Assembly (NCBI GenBank): GCA_018380885.1
Contig: JAGZSY010000047.1
Span: 1 to 27,157 of the forward strand
From: Enterocloster asparagiformis
Lineage (GTDB): Bacteria; Bacillota; Clostridia; Lachnospirales; Lachnospiraceae
DNA: 27,157 nt
Direction of reading: 5' to 3'
Shown: in pieces, positions 17,143 to 23,779 of the stretch
Layout of the letters: each line of letters starts with the position of its first letter
How positions within the stretch are numbered: the first letter of the stretch is position 1
Program-made: the position numbers and the translations under genes
Notes under the pieces: model-generated
Databases searched by the model: none
Told to the model about the DNA's origin: nothing
What the model saw: the letters and a program-made list of their open reading frames with translations, nothing else

Positions 17143-17856
17143 CTATCCCATTCTCTCATTTTTAATAATCGCCATCGGGTTATCCCACACCATAGCGCGA
17201 AGCTGCCGTTTTCCCACATGCTTCTTCAGCCAGCTCACAGGCTTTTCAAGGTCCGGCTTTCGGTAATCCACCCGATGCATGTCGGAGGCCAGCAGGTGAA
17301 TGGCCCCGTCCTCAATCTTTTTCCTGCACCAGCGCGCCTCTGAATCCCAGAAAGCCCCCTTCAGGCTGTCATAATTCATCTGAAAGCAACAGTCGCATTG
17401 CGCCAGCTCCCTGAAATTTTGCTCGTCCCGCAGGCAGACGTACCGCTCCACGTGGGCTACCACAGGCACATAGCGGGCCATAATCAGCTTTCGTATTCCC
17501 TGGTAAAGCTGCTGATATACCACCCCCGGGTCGAATTCAACCAACACATACCTGCTGCCCGCCAGGGTCAGCGCGCGGCCGCTCTTCAAAGCCTCGGTCA
17601 GCCCTTCATAATAATAGGTCTCGTGCCCGGTCAGAATTTTGAGATCCGGATGGATTCCTTTTGCCCTGCTGTTCAGCTCTTCTGTCAGCTCGGCCAGCCC
17701 CTCGCTTCCTCTTCTTCTGGAATAATGCGGCGTCGCGACAATACTGCGCACCCCTTGCCGGCAGGCCATGGACAGCATTTCCAGCGATTCATCCATGCTG
17801 CGTGAACCATCGTCCACTCCCGGGAGGATATGCGCATGTATATCAATACACTCCAT
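17143..17856 (-). CDS. cpsB: CpsB/YwqE-type PHP-domain protein-tyrosine phosphatase
   Basis: A 237-residue cytoplasmic metal-dependent phosphatase. The PHP motifs are in order: DIHAHILPGVDDGS (5-18) with the HxH metal ligands, VATPHYS, TGHETYYYE, VVAHVERY and LLASDMHRVDYR. It dephosphorylates the tyrosine tail of CpsD. The start lies 4 nt after the stop of the SARP-like gene, so the regulator, phosphatase, modulator and kinase genes are very tightly packed and probably translated in concert. Confidence 0.93.
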   Translation of the reverse strand: MECIDIHAHILPGVDDGSRSMDESLEMLSMACRQGVRSIVATPHYSRRRGSEGLAELTEELNSRAKGIHPDLKILTGHETYYYEGLTEALKSGRALTLAGSRYVLVEFDPGVVYQQLYQGIRKLIMARYVPVVAHVERYVCLRDEQNFRELAQCDCCFQMNYDSLKGAFWDSEARWCRKKIEDGAIHLLASDMHRVDYRKPDLEKPVSWLKKHVGKRQLRAMVWDNPMAIIKNERMG

Positions 17857-17860
17857 CTGT

Positions 17861-18322
17861 TCACTCCTTTACCCTCTGTCCCGAATATTTCCGGTACAGA
17901 TTATCAAGATAAGGGATCATGTTCCTGGCCCAGGGATATTCCGGCATATAGGTTCCGGAATACGAGTTCACACAGGAAGGGCGTCCCTTTATAAATTCAT
18001 AGAAATCACACACGAACCGGTCCGTATCCACCGCATAGTTGCCGCGCCTTTTGATGACGATATCCGCGATCTCATACTCCGCCAGCGTCTTGTGAAGCCT
18101 ATGATAAACAACCCGCAGCGTATTTCTTGCCCGGGTTTCTTCTGAATTTTCATAGAGCAGATATGCCATCTGTGCCAGCGATACGCTACTGCCTTTCTTC
18201 TCCACCATCACCGCCAGCATCTCTTTTGCTTTGCCACTCGGGAAGTAAACAATTCTGCCGTCCACGTATACATCAAAGCCGTCAAAGGTCTTGACATATA
18301 CCCGTCTTTCCCCTCTATTCAT
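17861..18322 (-). CDS. Stand-alone SARP-like winged-helix regulator heading the capsule operon
   Basis: A 153-residue protein: an OmpR/SARP-type winged helix (about residues 8-100; VYVKTFDGFDVYVDGRIVYF, then GKAKEMLAVMVEKKG, a recognition-helix region NTLRVVYHRLHKTL and the wing IVIKRRGNYAVD) followed by only the first part of a bacterial transcriptional activation domain (CDFYEFIKG, then YSGTYMPEYPWA). It resembles the output half of Lachnospiraceae response regulators that carry a receiver plus SARP domain, but no receiver is present. ATG with AGGTG 5 nt before. It is the first gene of the capsule operon and plausibly an autoregulating activator of it. A close paralogue lies 330 nt upstream. 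Confidence 0.82.
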   Translation of the reverse strand: MNRGERRVYVKTFDGFDVYVDGRIVYFPSGKAKEMLAVMVEKKGSSVSLAQMAYLLYENSEETRARNTLRVVYHRLHKTLAEYEIADIVIKRRGNYAVDTDRFVCDFYEFIKGRPSCVNSYSGTYMPEYPWARNMIPYLDNLYRKYSGQRVKE

Positions 18323-18361
18323 CTCTACACCTCATTATGTGTAAATAATTGTGGCCTTTCG

Positions 18362-18412
18362 TGTAACGGTATATCATGACGTTGGATACAGAAACGTTAC
18401 ATTTTAGTTACA
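18362..18412 (-). promoter_or_regulatory. Putative SARP operator array and promoter of the capsule operon
   Basis: On the minus strand three direct 7-mers, TGTAACT (18406-18412), TGTAACG (18395-18401) and TGTATCC (18384-18390), are separated by exactly 4 nt, an 11-bp period. Two steps further in the same register lies the inverted 7-mer CGTTACA (18362-18368). Between them TGATATACC (18368-18376) could serve as an extended -10 element. Heptamers with 11-bp period just upstream of the -10 are the known SARP operator layout, and the first downstream gene encodes a SARP-like protein. No good -35 box is visible, as expected for an activator-dependent promoter. Confidence 0.6.
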
Positions 18413-18576
18413 AATCCAGCCAGCTCATCCCATAAATTGTATTTATTTTAATATTTGTACTTTTTTAGAATAAATGCATTCTTTTTGCAGTAAAAAGTTA
18501 TTTTCCGGCCCATTTCAGGTCACAAAATTTTACACAACATCCGTGCGCATTCTATTTTGAAATCTGTGTTCGAAGA
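18413..18576. other. Upstream leader of the capsule-operon promoter
   Basis: A+T-rich DNA with A/T runs between the 7-mer array and the terminator of the preceding regulator gene. No open frame or RNA gene was recognised. The A and T tracts could act as an upstream promoter element, but no specific box is convincing. Confidence 0.4.
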
Positions 18577-18620
18577 TCAAAAAAAGGCATAACCGCAATC
18601 TGAAGTTGCGATTATGCCTT
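18577..18620 (-). terminator. Rho-independent terminator after the first SARP-like gene
   Basis: Minus strand: AAGGCATAATCGCAA and TTGCGGTTATGCCTT form a 15-bp stem with one G-T wobble around a 7-nt loop, followed by a T tract of at least seven. It starts about 30 nt after the stop at 18652 and separates that gene from the capsule-operon promoter. The plus strand also ends in TTTTCTT, so it may work weakly both ways. Confidence 0.9.
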
Positions 18621-18651
18621 TTCTTATCTCTTATGTCGTTTTCTGTTTCAG

Positions 18652-19128
18652 TTATAAATCCGCCTCATGATCCGGCAGCTGGTTTTCGTCGTAATATTTT
18701 CTCAGCAGGTTTGACAGCGTCACTTCCGCCCAACTGTACTCCGGCATATACTCTCCAAGGAAAAAATTGCTGCTCTCCTCGATGTGCTCCTCCATCTCAT
18801 AGCTGTCGCACACAATCCTGGAGCAGTCCACCGCGTATATGCCCCTCTCTCTTTTTAAAATGTCCTCAATCTCATAGCTTTTTAAGGTTTTGGTCAGGCG
18901 GTTGAAGGCTGTGTGCACCAGCCGTTTTGCCTTTCTGGCATCCTTCTCATTTTCAAACAGATTCTCCGCTAATTGGCTCAACGGCACATACTTTCCCTTG
19001 CGGTCCACCAGAAAGGCCAGCAATTCTTTTGATTTTGCGCTGGAAAAATAGATCATCTTTCCGTCTTTATACAGATCAAATCCGTCGAATGTCTTGATAT
19101 AAACTTTTCCTGGAACATTTCTATACAT
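18652..19128 (-). CDS. Stand-alone SARP-like winged-helix regulator, paralogue
   Basis: A 158-residue paralogue of the regulator 330 nt downstream: VYIKTFDGFDLYKDGKMIYF, KSKELLAFLVDRKG, the helix region AFNRLTKTLKSYEIEDIL, the wing ERGIYAVD, then a truncated activation domain with FFLGEYMPEYSWAE. The two share the same architecture and many identical positions (KTFDGFD, YEI.DI, YMPEY.WA), so they arose by duplication. This one has its own promoter and terminator and is therefore transcribed alone. AGGGGTG lies 8 nt before the ATG. It may regulate the capsule promoter or a distant target; no receiver or sensor kinase gene is near. Confidence 0.8.
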   Translation of the reverse strand: MYRNVPGKVYIKTFDGFDLYKDGKMIYFSSAKSKELLAFLVDRKGKYVPLSQLAENLFENEKDARKAKRLVHTAFNRLTKTLKSYEIEDILKRERGIYAVDCSRIVCDSYEMEEHIEESSNFFLGEYMPEYSWAEVTLSNLLRKYYDENQLPDHEADL

Positions 19129-19186
19129 TCACAAACACACCCCTGTTAACATAATTATTCTGTCAACACTTTACTGTCATCTATTA

Positions 19187-19195
19187 ATTATACCA
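19187..19195 (-). promoter_or_regulatory. Extended -10 promoter of the first SARP-like gene
   Basis: Minus strand TGGTATAAT matches the extended -10 consensus TGnTATAAT, about 60 nt before the ATG. No clear TTGACA box lies 17 nt upstream. Between it and the gene, TGTTGACA and TGTTAACA form a 17-nt-spaced direct repeat that might bind a regulator. Confidence 0.6.
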
Positions 19196-19266
19196 CATAA
19201 TGCATACCTTGGGGATGCCAATTTGCCGCAATCTCCCCCCTGTGTATGCTGAAATCCATTTTGTTC

Positions 19267-19313
19267 AAAAAAAGACCCGGCACCTTCCACGCAAGTGAAA
19301 AACACCAGGTCTA
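19267..19313 (-). terminator. Terminator of the tRNA-Gln gene
   Basis: Minus strand AGACCTGGTG and GTGCCGGGTCT pair over about ten positions including wobbles, followed by seven T residues, directly after the tRNA 3' end. Confidence 0.85.
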
Positions 19314-19318
19314 TTTAG

Positions 19319-19391
19319 CTGGGCTACTTGGATTCGAACCAAGAAAATGACGGAGTCAGAGTCCGTTGCCTTACCGTTTGGCGATAGCCCA
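19319..19391 (-). tRNA. tRNA-Gln (anticodon CTG)
   Basis: Acceptor stem TGGGCTA/TAGCCCA, anticodon arm ACGGA-CTCTGAC-TCCGT giving anticodon CTG, T arm CTTGG-TTCGAAT-CCAAG, discriminator G. The 3' CCA is not encoded. The gene has its own promoter and terminator. Confidence 0.95.
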
Positions 19392-19408
19392 TCAACACAA
19401 CGAATTGA

Positions 19409-19437
19409 ATTATACACTAACTTTTAAAATTTTGCAA
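19409..19437 (-). promoter_or_regulatory. Housekeeping sigma promoter of tRNA-Gln
   Basis: Minus strand TTGCAA (19432-19437), 17-nt spacer, TATAAT (19409-19414), ending 17 nt before the tRNA 5' end. Spacing is ideal and the -10 perfect. Confidence 0.88.
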
Positions 19438-19478
19438 GGGCTTTTTTTAACTTTTTTTATTTTTTTGCATCAGCTGCG

Positions 19479-20027
19479 TCAGCCCTTCAAATTCACGTCC
19501 TCCTGGAATTTCAGAAGCTGCTGAAGGCGTTTCATGGAGCGGTTATAGCGGGATAATTCCGTTGCCAGAGGGAGACCCAGGGCGTTTGCCACCTCCCGGT
19601 GCTTCATCCCTGCCGCCGCGTACAGTAGGACGATCTGCCGGTCCTCCTGCCTCAGCTGGTCAAGGGCCCGCAGCAGCACCGCCTTATCGGCAGCCTGATC
19701 GATCTGTTCGCAGTTTTTTCCTTCCTCCCTGGTCTCAAATTCCGCCATTGAAAGCTCCGCCCGCTTATTCTGCTCCCGAAACCGCATATAGCACAAATTC
19801 CTGGCAATGGTAAATACCCAGGCCAGGGGTTTCCCCTGGGGCCGATACTCAGAAGCGCCCGTCCATATTTTCAGGTAAGTTTCCTGCAGCACATCCTCCG
19901 CCTCGTGGCAATTCTTTGTCAGAGACAAGATATAGCTGTACACGGACCGGACCGTACCAAAATAGAACTTTCTGAACGCCTCCTCATCCCCGGACGCAAT
20001 TTCCGCCAGCAGCGCTTCCTCCGTCAT
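19479..20027 (-). CDS. ECF-type sigma-70 family sigma factor
   Basis: A 182-residue two-domain sigma factor. Region 2 covers about residues 15-85 (DEEAFRKFYFGTVRSVYSYI, CHEAEDVLQETYLKIW, PLAWVFTIARNLCYMRFRE); region 4 about 115-170 (LRALDQLRQEDRQIVLLYAAAGMKHREVANALGLP) ending in the helix-turn-helix and SRYNRSMKRLQ. It would direct RNA polymerase to a small regulon. AGGGG lies 7 nt before the ATG, and 19 nt separate it from the cation transporter gene, so it ends the vanZ-like/truA/transporter operon. No anti-sigma gene is adjacent; the next feature is tRNA-Gln. Confidence 0.9.
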   Translation of the reverse strand: MTEEALLAEIASGDEEAFRKFYFGTVRSVYSYILSLTKNCHEAEDVLQETYLKIWTGASEYRPQGKPLAWVFTIARNLCYMRFREQNKRAELSMAEFETREEGKNCEQIDQAADKAVLLRALDQLRQEDRQIVLLYAAAGMKHREVANALGLPLATELSRYNRSMKRLQQLLKFQEDVNLKG

Positions 20028-20046
20028 GTCAGTCCCCTCTCAGGGA

Positions 20047-21237
20047 TTAGCCTTGTTTCTGCGCCTCGGCCAGATAACTGTTCTCAACTGTGATCACACA
20101 GGCGCAGCGCGGGTCACGCTTGCGGACCGCAGCGCTAATCCTCGCTTTTAAGTTATCCTGAATCGCTGCTTTATATTCCCTGGGAGCCACCAAATCGAAA
20201 ATTAAATTGATGTGCTCCACCCCGTCCACCATGCGGAAATCGTGGAAGGTCAAACGGCTGTCCAGTTCCGTCAGCACCTCCCTGAGCATGTCGCTGAACT
20301 CCCGAACCCGCTCGTCGTGCATCTCCACCGGGTCCATATGGATCACCAAAAGCAGGCCAAAGCGCCTGGCCGCTTCGTGTTCGATCTGGTCGATCACCTC
20401 GTGGGAGCGCTCCACATTTACGTCGTTTGGCACCTCCGCGTGGATGGAGGCCATACTCTTGGACGGGCCGTAATTGTGCACGATCAGGTCGTGCGTACCC
20501 AGAATACCGTCAAAGCTCTCCACAAAATTTGTGATCTGCTGATACAGCTCCGGATCAATGGCCTCGCCGATCAGCGGCGCCAGCGTATCCTTGGCAATAT
20601 TCACGCCCGCAATCATAACCACAACGGACACCACCAATCCCACGATGCCGTCAATGTTCACCCCGAAGATGCCGAACACAGCGATGGACAAAATGGTGGC
20701 CGAGGTGGTGACCACGTCCCCCATGGCGTCCGCGGAGGTTGCCAGCATCACCTTGGAGTTGATCCGCTTCCCCAGCTTTTTATTGAACAGCGAAAGCCAC
20801 AATTTCACCCCCACGCTCAGGGTCAGGATCAAAATAGAAATCCACTTGAACGCCATGCTCTCCGGATGCAATATTTTGTTCAGAGAAGTCTTAAACAGCG
20901 AAAAACCTACCTGAATGACAATAAACGCCACAATAAAGGCCGCGATATACTCAATACGGCCGTGCCCAAAGGGATGGTCGTCATCCGCAGGCTTCTCCGC
21001 CATCTTGACTCCCACAAACCCGATGATGGAGGAGGCCGCATCCGACAGGTTGTTAAACGCGTCCGCCATCACGGAAATACTGTTGACCAGCAGCCCGATA
21101 AACAGCTTTGCGCCAAACAGCAATACGTTGCAGAATATCCCCACTATGCTGGAGAGCGTGCCGTAGGCGGTGCGCACCTGCACCAAATCCGTCTGCTGAT
21201 AATTTTTAACAAAACGTTTCACCAATAATTCCGTCAT
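20047..21237 (-). CDS. Cation diffusion facilitator (CDF) family metal exporter
   Basis: A 396-residue protein with about six membrane helices and a cytoplasmic C-terminal ferredoxin-like dimerisation domain. VNSISVMADAFNNLSDAASSI (TM2), the loop DDDHPFGHGRIEYIAAF and MLATSADAMGDVVTTSATI (TM5) are diagnostic. The TM2 site reads NxxxD and the TM5 site DxxxD, as in manganese/iron-type CDFs rather than the HxxxD of zinc exporters; this is an inference. ATG at 21235-21237 with AGGAAG upstream overlaps the truA stop by ATGA; a longer upstream frame lacks support. It exports a divalent cation against protons. Confidence 0.9.
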   Translation of the reverse strand: MTELLVKRFVKNYQQTDLVQVRTAYGTLSSIVGIFCNVLLFGAKLFIGLLVNSISVMADAFNNLSDAASSIIGFVGVKMAEKPADDDHPFGHGRIEYIAAFIVAFIVIQVGFSLFKTSLNKILHPESMAFKWISILILTLSVGVKLWLSLFNKKLGKRINSKVMLATSADAMGDVVTTSATILSIAVFGIFGVNIDGIVGLVVSVVVMIAGVNIAKDTLAPLIGEAIDPELYQQITNFVESFDGILGTHDLIVHNYGPSKSMASIHAEVPNDVNVERSHEVIDQIEHEAARRFGLLLVIHMDPVEMHDERVREFSDMLREVLTELDSRLTFHDFRMVDGVEHINLIFDLVAPREYKAAIQDNLKARISAAVRKRDPRCACVITVENSYLAEAQKQG

Positions 21238-21986
21238 ATCTCTTCCTCGTACTGTACACTCATCAGGCACAGCCCCTCAGGCGGGGCCGTAAAACCTGCC
21301 GCACTTCTTTCCTTTCCTTCTAATACTTCGCCCAGGCTGTCCGCCTTGCGCTTTCCCTGCCCCACCTCTATGAGGGTGCCGGCCAGAATCCGCACCATCT
21401 GCTGCAAAAATCCATTGCCCGTAAAATCCATGGCCAGAGCCCGGCCCTCGCACAGCCGGATAAAATGTATGGACGAGATCGTGCGCACCGTGGATTTCTT
21501 CATCTTCTTATTGCCGCAGAAGCTCTTAAAGTCGTGGGTGCCCAAAAGTATGCCTGCTGCCCGCTTCATCTGTTCCACATCCAGCTGCTGTCCCAGGCCG
21601 TAGAAGAAATCCCGCTGAAACACATCCGTCTTGCCGTCCAGCCAGACCTGATACCGGTAAGTCTTTTGGCAGGCGTTTAAGCGGCTGTGAAAGCGCTGGG
21701 GCACCTGGGTCAGTTCCAGAACGCAGATGTCCTCGGGCAGATACCGGTTCAAATAGGCCCGAATATCCTCCGGCTTCCCGGCGCCGGCCAAGTGAAAATT
21801 CGCCACCTGCCCCCTGGCGTGAACGCCGCCGTCCGTCCTGCCTGAGCCGTGGACCTCCACGGCTTCCCCCACCATACGCCCCAGGACCGCCTCCAGCTTT
21901 CCCTGTATGGTCCTGTCCGTATTTCCCTGCCTTTGCCAGCCGTCATAGCGCGTGCCGTCATATTGCAGAATCATCTTATAGTTCAT
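21234..21986 (-). CDS. truA: tRNA pseudouridine synthase A
   Basis: A 250-residue enzyme that makes pseudouridine at positions 38-40 of the tRNA anticodon arm. It begins MNYKMILQYDGTRYDGWQRQ; the catalytic aspartate is in GSGRTDGGVHARGQVANF (about residues 48-65). FHSRLNACQKTYRYQVW, FYGLGQQLD, GTHDFKSFCGN and FTGNGFLQQMVRILAGTLIEVGQG complete the family. The ATG at 21984-21986 has AGGAGGAGG upstream and overlaps the stop of the VanZ-like gene by ATGA; a 53-residue longer reading frame is only upstream-gene shadow. Its stop overlaps the transporter start in the same way. Confidence 0.96.
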   Translation of the reverse strand: MNYKMILQYDGTRYDGWQRQGNTDRTIQGKLEAVLGRMVGEAVEVHGSGRTDGGVHARGQVANFHLAGAGKPEDIRAYLNRYLPEDICVLELTQVPQRFHSRLNACQKTYRYQVWLDGKTDVFQRDFFYGLGQQLDVEQMKRAAGILLGTHDFKSFCGNKKMKKSTVRTISSIHFIRLCEGRALAMDFTGNGFLQQMVRILAGTLIEVGQGKRKADSLGEVLEGKERSAAGFTAPPEGLCLMSVQYEEEI

Positions 21987-22471
21987 CGCAGCCTCCTCCT
22001 GTTCCTCATTTCCCACGCTCTCCGCCAATACCACATGACCGCGATGCCGGTCCACATCCCCGCCATATCCAGCCAGACATCGCTGATCTGCCCGGAACGC
22101 CCCCGCACGAACAGCTGAATGGTCTCGTCCAGAAACGGAAGCCAAATAGCCATGGCCGCCATTGACTGAAAGGAAGCAATCCTCTGGCGCACCATGATCC
22201 GGGCATTCAGGTACAGCAGCGCCCCCATTCCCATGTATTCTAAGAAATGCGCCGTTTTGCGCACAATGTGCTCGGTGAGCATGTCCCCCGGGAGATGGAC
22301 CGCGCTTGACATCCTGCGCAGAAATTCCAGCACTGCGCCGCTCTCCTGAGAGGATATCTCCGCCGGGATCAGGGAATGCCCGTACACCAACAGCACATAA
22401 ACAACCAGCGCCGCATGCCAGAATACATCGCTGCGAAGCGCGCCTCTCACCTGTCTCAATCTGCCTTTCAT
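21983..22471 (-). CDS. VanZ-family membrane protein
   Basis: A 162-residue protein with four predicted membrane segments. The VanZ signature is visible: LLVYGHSLIPAE in the first segment, RKTAHFLEYMGMGALLYL, then LPFLDETIQLFVRGRSGQISDVWLDMAGMWTG. VanZ gives low-level teicoplanin tolerance when part of vanA, but most chromosomal homologues have no known function and no resistance genes are near. ATG at 22469-22471 with AGAGGTGG just before. First gene of the operon with truA, the CDF transporter and the ECF sigma factor, from the promoter at 22530-22558. Confidence 0.88.
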   Translation of the reverse strand: MKGRLRQVRGALRSDVFWHAALVVYVLLVYGHSLIPAEISSQESGAVLEFLRRMSSAVHLPGDMLTEHIVRKTAHFLEYMGMGALLYLNARIMVRQRIASFQSMAAMAIWLPFLDETIQLFVRGRSGQISDVWLDMAGMWTGIAVMWYWRRAWEMRNRRRLR

Positions 22472-22516
22472 AGCCACCTCTGTCTGTTTGTCCTGAACTG
22501 CCGCTACTGTAAAGCC

Positions 22517-22566
22517 GCTCATTTCGCCCATTATATTACAGTTTTGCAAATATGGCAAGAGCCGGC
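22517..22566 (-). promoter_or_regulatory. Promoter module A (of the VanZ-like/truA operon)
   Basis: Minus strand TTGCCA (22553-22558), 17-nt spacer, TATAAT (22530-22535), within a 50-bp block that matches the block at 25806-25855 in 42 of 50 positions. The fixed parts are GCCGGCTCTTGCCA and TATAATGGGCGAAATG. The transcript would start within or just before GAAATG. Confidence 0.85.
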
Positions 22567-22589
22567 AGGGTAGAATGCCACCTGCCGGC
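22561..22589 (-). terminator. Hairpin between the recombinase-like gene and promoter module A
   Basis: Perfect 9-bp arms GCCGGCAGG/CCTGCCGGC with an 11-nt loop, 26 nt after the stop of the recombinase-like gene. The following TCTTGCCATATTT is a poor T tract and contains the -35 box of the next promoter, so terminator and promoter physically overlap. Confidence 0.65.
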
Positions 22590-22615
22590 CCGTCAATTCA
22601 GATTTTGTGATTATA

Positions 22616-23362
22616 TCAGTCGCCTACCTGCCTGATTTTTTCATCCAGGGTGTAGACCGCCGCCCCAAACGCCACCACATGGGCAAGATTTCTGGCGGTC
22701 ACCTTTGCGGGATCAACCCTTGTCTCCCTGCAAAGCCGCTTTAAGCTCTTGTGTATCGCCGCCCGGTCCCAGGGATTTCCGGACCGGCTGCTGAAAATCG
22801 GCCCCGTATGGATCTGCATGGTCTCAGCGTACGCCCCGAGCTCCTTTTTCAGCGAGTTGGGCAGTACAATCACCTTGCTGCCGTTACCCCGGGGAACTAT
22901 AAAAAATCCCTCCTCCACAGCTTCCACCGTGACATACCGGTGCTCGCTCACACTGATCTTAGTCAGGGCCAACAGCTGGATCAGATAGTACAACCTGGGG
23001 TTGCGCTGGCCCTTCGCCGCGTTCAGCAGACTTCTGTACTCCGCTGTGGTCAGCTCCATTCCAGCATTGGCGACTGTGCTTCGGTTGATCTTCGGCACAT
23101 CCATCTGGACATCCCAATCCGCATACCGAAAGAACGTATTCACCGCCACAATTTTTGAACACGCGCCGCGGGGCGTATAGTTTTCCATCAAATAGTTCCG
23201 GTATGCCTGGCAGGAGGCCTCGTCCACTTTGTTTTCTCCCTGAAATTTGCAGAACTGCTGCAAATCCCCCCTGTACTTCTGGCAGGTTGCCTTCGAATAT
23301 CCCCTGGCTCCAAGGTAATGGTCATATTGAAGCAAAAGGTCCCTGGTAATCTCATAGCTCAT
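22616..23362 (-). CDS. Tyrosine recombinase-like protein, catalytically degenerate
   Basis: A 248-residue protein with an N-terminal SAM-like core-binding domain (RDLLLQYDHYLGARGYSKATCQKYRGDLQQFCKF, about 6-42) and a C-terminal XerC/D-type domain. The catalytic residues are mostly gone: the first arginine motif (usually GxRxSEL) reads TKISVSEH, the HxLRH box reads RNLAH, and the chain stops at KIRQVGD before the LGH and tyrosine motifs. The lysine region GNGSKVIVLPNSL remains. It may be a DNA-binding derivative without strand-cleavage activity. ATG start with GGGCGG 10 nt upstream and a strong own promoter. No att-like repeats or mobile cargo are adjacent. Confidence 0.82.
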   Translation of the reverse strand: MSYEITRDLLLQYDHYLGARGYSKATCQKYRGDLQQFCKFQGENKVDEASCQAYRNYLMENYTPRGACSKIVAVNTFFRYADWDVQMDVPKINRSTVANAGMELTTAEYRSLLNAAKGQRNPRLYYLIQLLALTKISVSEHRYVTVEAVEEGFFIVPRGNGSKVIVLPNSLKKELGAYAETMQIHTGPIFSSRSGNPWDRAAIHKSLKRLCRETRVDPAKVTARNLAHVVAFGAAVYTLDEKIRQVGD

Positions 23363-23481
23363 AGCTCAAATACCGCCCTCTCATCCAGCGCCTCTTGTGA
23401 TCGATACACAAAAAACACATTTCCCATCCGCTTTACCGGTTCTCCGGCCGCGATTTAACCGCAAAGCTTCATATAATAGAT

Positions 23482-23509
23482 ATTATAGCTTGTTTAAAGT
23501 TTCTGTCAA
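23482..23509 (-). promoter_or_regulatory. Promoter of the recombinase-like gene
   Basis: Minus strand TTGACA (23504-23509), 16-nt spacer, TATAAT (23482-23487): both boxes match consensus perfectly. The ATG is about 120 nt downstream, leaving a leader of roughly 110 nt with no evident structure. Confidence 0.85.
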
Positions 23510-23694
23510 GAAAAATGCTTTTCAGAAACAAAATCCATCACACGGATTATCCAACTATTTTCATAATCAAAACAGCCAAAAACTAGATATATATAATAAT
23601 AAACGGCGTATTATTAAATATTATTTAGCAATATTTCACTATACATCTTTTCATAATATCTATTATTAGAAGCGTTTTTAGCTATTTTCACTAT

Positions 23695-23707
23695 TTACAT
23701 AATGTAA
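23695..23707. repeat. Palindrome TTACATAATGTAA in the spacer
   Basis: Six-base arms TTACAT/ATGTAA around one A. It lies about 190 nt upstream of the recombinase-like promoter and about 75 nt beyond the aminotransferase terminator. The symmetric shape suits a dimeric repressor, but A+T-rich DNA yields such palindromes by chance. Confidence 0.35.
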
Positions 23708-23779
23708 TTTATATTGTCATGGGTTTATCCCGCTTTTCCCGGCAATAAAGCCAAGATTCGCCCACATTTTCTTGCAAAC

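Larger units (their letters stand above)
23363..23779. other. A+T-rich spacer with the promoter of the recombinase-like gene
   Basis: Over 400 bases with no credible gene. A 90-codon plus-strand frame (23397-23669) has a low-complexity Asn/Tyr/Lys-rich product and no ribosome binding site. The stretch holds the promoter at 23482-23509 and a 13-nt palindrome TTACATAATGTAA at 23695-23707 that could be an operator. Its composition is far more A+T-rich than the flanking genes. Confidence 0.55.

Noticed and set aside
19393..19485. AAGGGCT/AGCCCTT pairing after the sigma-factor stop as a terminator
   Set aside because: The loop is about 40 nt and A-rich, and no T tract follows on the minus strand; it overlaps the tRNA-Gln -35 box and is probably chance.
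20212..21228. Long plus-strand open frame (338 codons) opposite the CDF transporter gene
   Set aside because: It is the antisense of a clear transporter gene; the product is rich in His, Arg and Gln and matches no family. It results from G+C-rich codon bias.
22616..23362. Integrase of an integrated phage or genomic island beside a tRNA
   Set aside because: The protein lacks catalytic residues, no tRNA-derived direct repeat was seen and neighbouring genes are housekeeping in style.
23397..23669. 90-codon plus-strand open frame in the A+T-rich spacer
   Set aside because: Low-complexity Asn/Tyr/Lys-rich product, no ribosome binding site, no promoter in the right orientation and opposite to every other gene here.
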